This document shows positions 34,657 to 34,770 of a DNA stretch of 34,770 nucleotides, one piece after another (within the stretch, counting starts at the first letter, position 1; each line of letters starts with the position of its first letter). A program made the translations under genes and the position numbers. Under the pieces are notes generated by a model. That model searched no databases. It was not told the DNA's origin and was given only the letters and a program-made list of their open reading frames with translations. Origin of the DNA: a virus. The stretch is taken from the IMG/VR virus record IMGVR_UViG_3300032116_000713, positions 1-34,770 of that record. The stretch is one strand, 5' to 3'.

Positions 34657-34688
34657 TGCTAAATTAACAGCGTATTTTAAGGAAAATG

Positions 34689-34770
34689 ATGAAACACAAC
34701 TATCTTAATAATCGTGATATTTTGAAAGAAATACACAAAAGTAAAATGACTTACTGTAGTTTTGCTTCGC
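34689..34770 (+). CDS. Partial conserved phage protein, 5' end only, divergent
   Basis: A plus-strand frame opens at tandem ATGs (34686 and 34689) and remains open to the right edge. It encodes MKHNYLNNRDILKEIHKSKM followed by TYCSFAS. From memory, the '(Y)LNN+D+L.EIHKSK.(S/T)YC.(F/Y)' start is typical of a conserved protein of marine T4-like phages of unknown function. AAGGAA at 34679-34684 is a good ribosome binding site; its spacing favours the second ATG. It is the only plus-strand gene in the window and marks the boundary of the leftward structural unit. Confidence 0.7.
   Translation, partial: MKHNYLNNRDILKEIHKSKMTYCSFAS

Noticed and set aside
34640-34685. Plus-strand promoter for the right-edge gene
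   Set aside because: TATTTT near 34673 is too close to the start codon and lacks a convincing -35; not supportable.

Overview
The window is a 34.8-kb piece of a T4-like (contractile-tailed) phage genome. It is AT-rich and resembles the marine T4-like myoviruses of cyanobacteria, SAR11 and similar bacteria. The basis is a compact minus-strand run of baseplate genes whose products I recognise (gp53, gp5, gp6 and gp25 types), tail-fibre proteins of the kind seen in marine phages, small adjacent glycosyltransferase-like genes, and promoter motifs of the T4 late type (NATAAATA). No host marker (photosystem, phoH and similar), tRNA, integrase or insertion sequence was seen, so the host cannot be named.

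Layout, read in the direction of transcription (right to left). (1) 34623-26166: a candidate tail-tube cap/baseplate protein, gp53, a large hub-like protein, gp5 (OB-fold hub/spike without a visible lysozyme domain), an 874-residue protein joining a lysozyme-like module to fibre and glycine-rich domains, then gp25. Most of these genes overlap by 1-4 nt or are separated by a few bases. (2) 26117-7262: gp6, a giant gene of 4896 codons (14.7 kb, 42% of the window), and a 232-aa conserved structural protein. (3) 7257-2447: four tail-fibre or adhesin-type proteins. (4) 2388-1: a likely separate transcription unit with a small conserved protein, two tandem paralogous glycosyltransferase-like proteins, an unknown small protein, and the start of another gene that leaves the window. 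At the far right (34689 onward) a plus-strand gene starts divergently.

Functionally this is a baseplate and host-recognition cassette. gp25, gp6 and gp53 would build the wedges. gp5 and the hub-like protein would form the central spike. The giant protein sits where T4 has gp7 to gp10 and is a candidate scaffold of the peripheral baseplate. The fibre proteins would be attached around it. The glycosyltransferase-like genes just downstream could modify virion or host-surface glycans (inference).

The most unusual features are: the giant multi-domain protein with an FG-GAP-like beta-propeller and several internal repeat families; a ~45-residue GTGTGT module found in three different virion proteins, including gp6; and a lysozyme-like module that appears split by nested insertions. 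No intergenic stretch exceeds about 75 bp, so nearly all sequence is coding.
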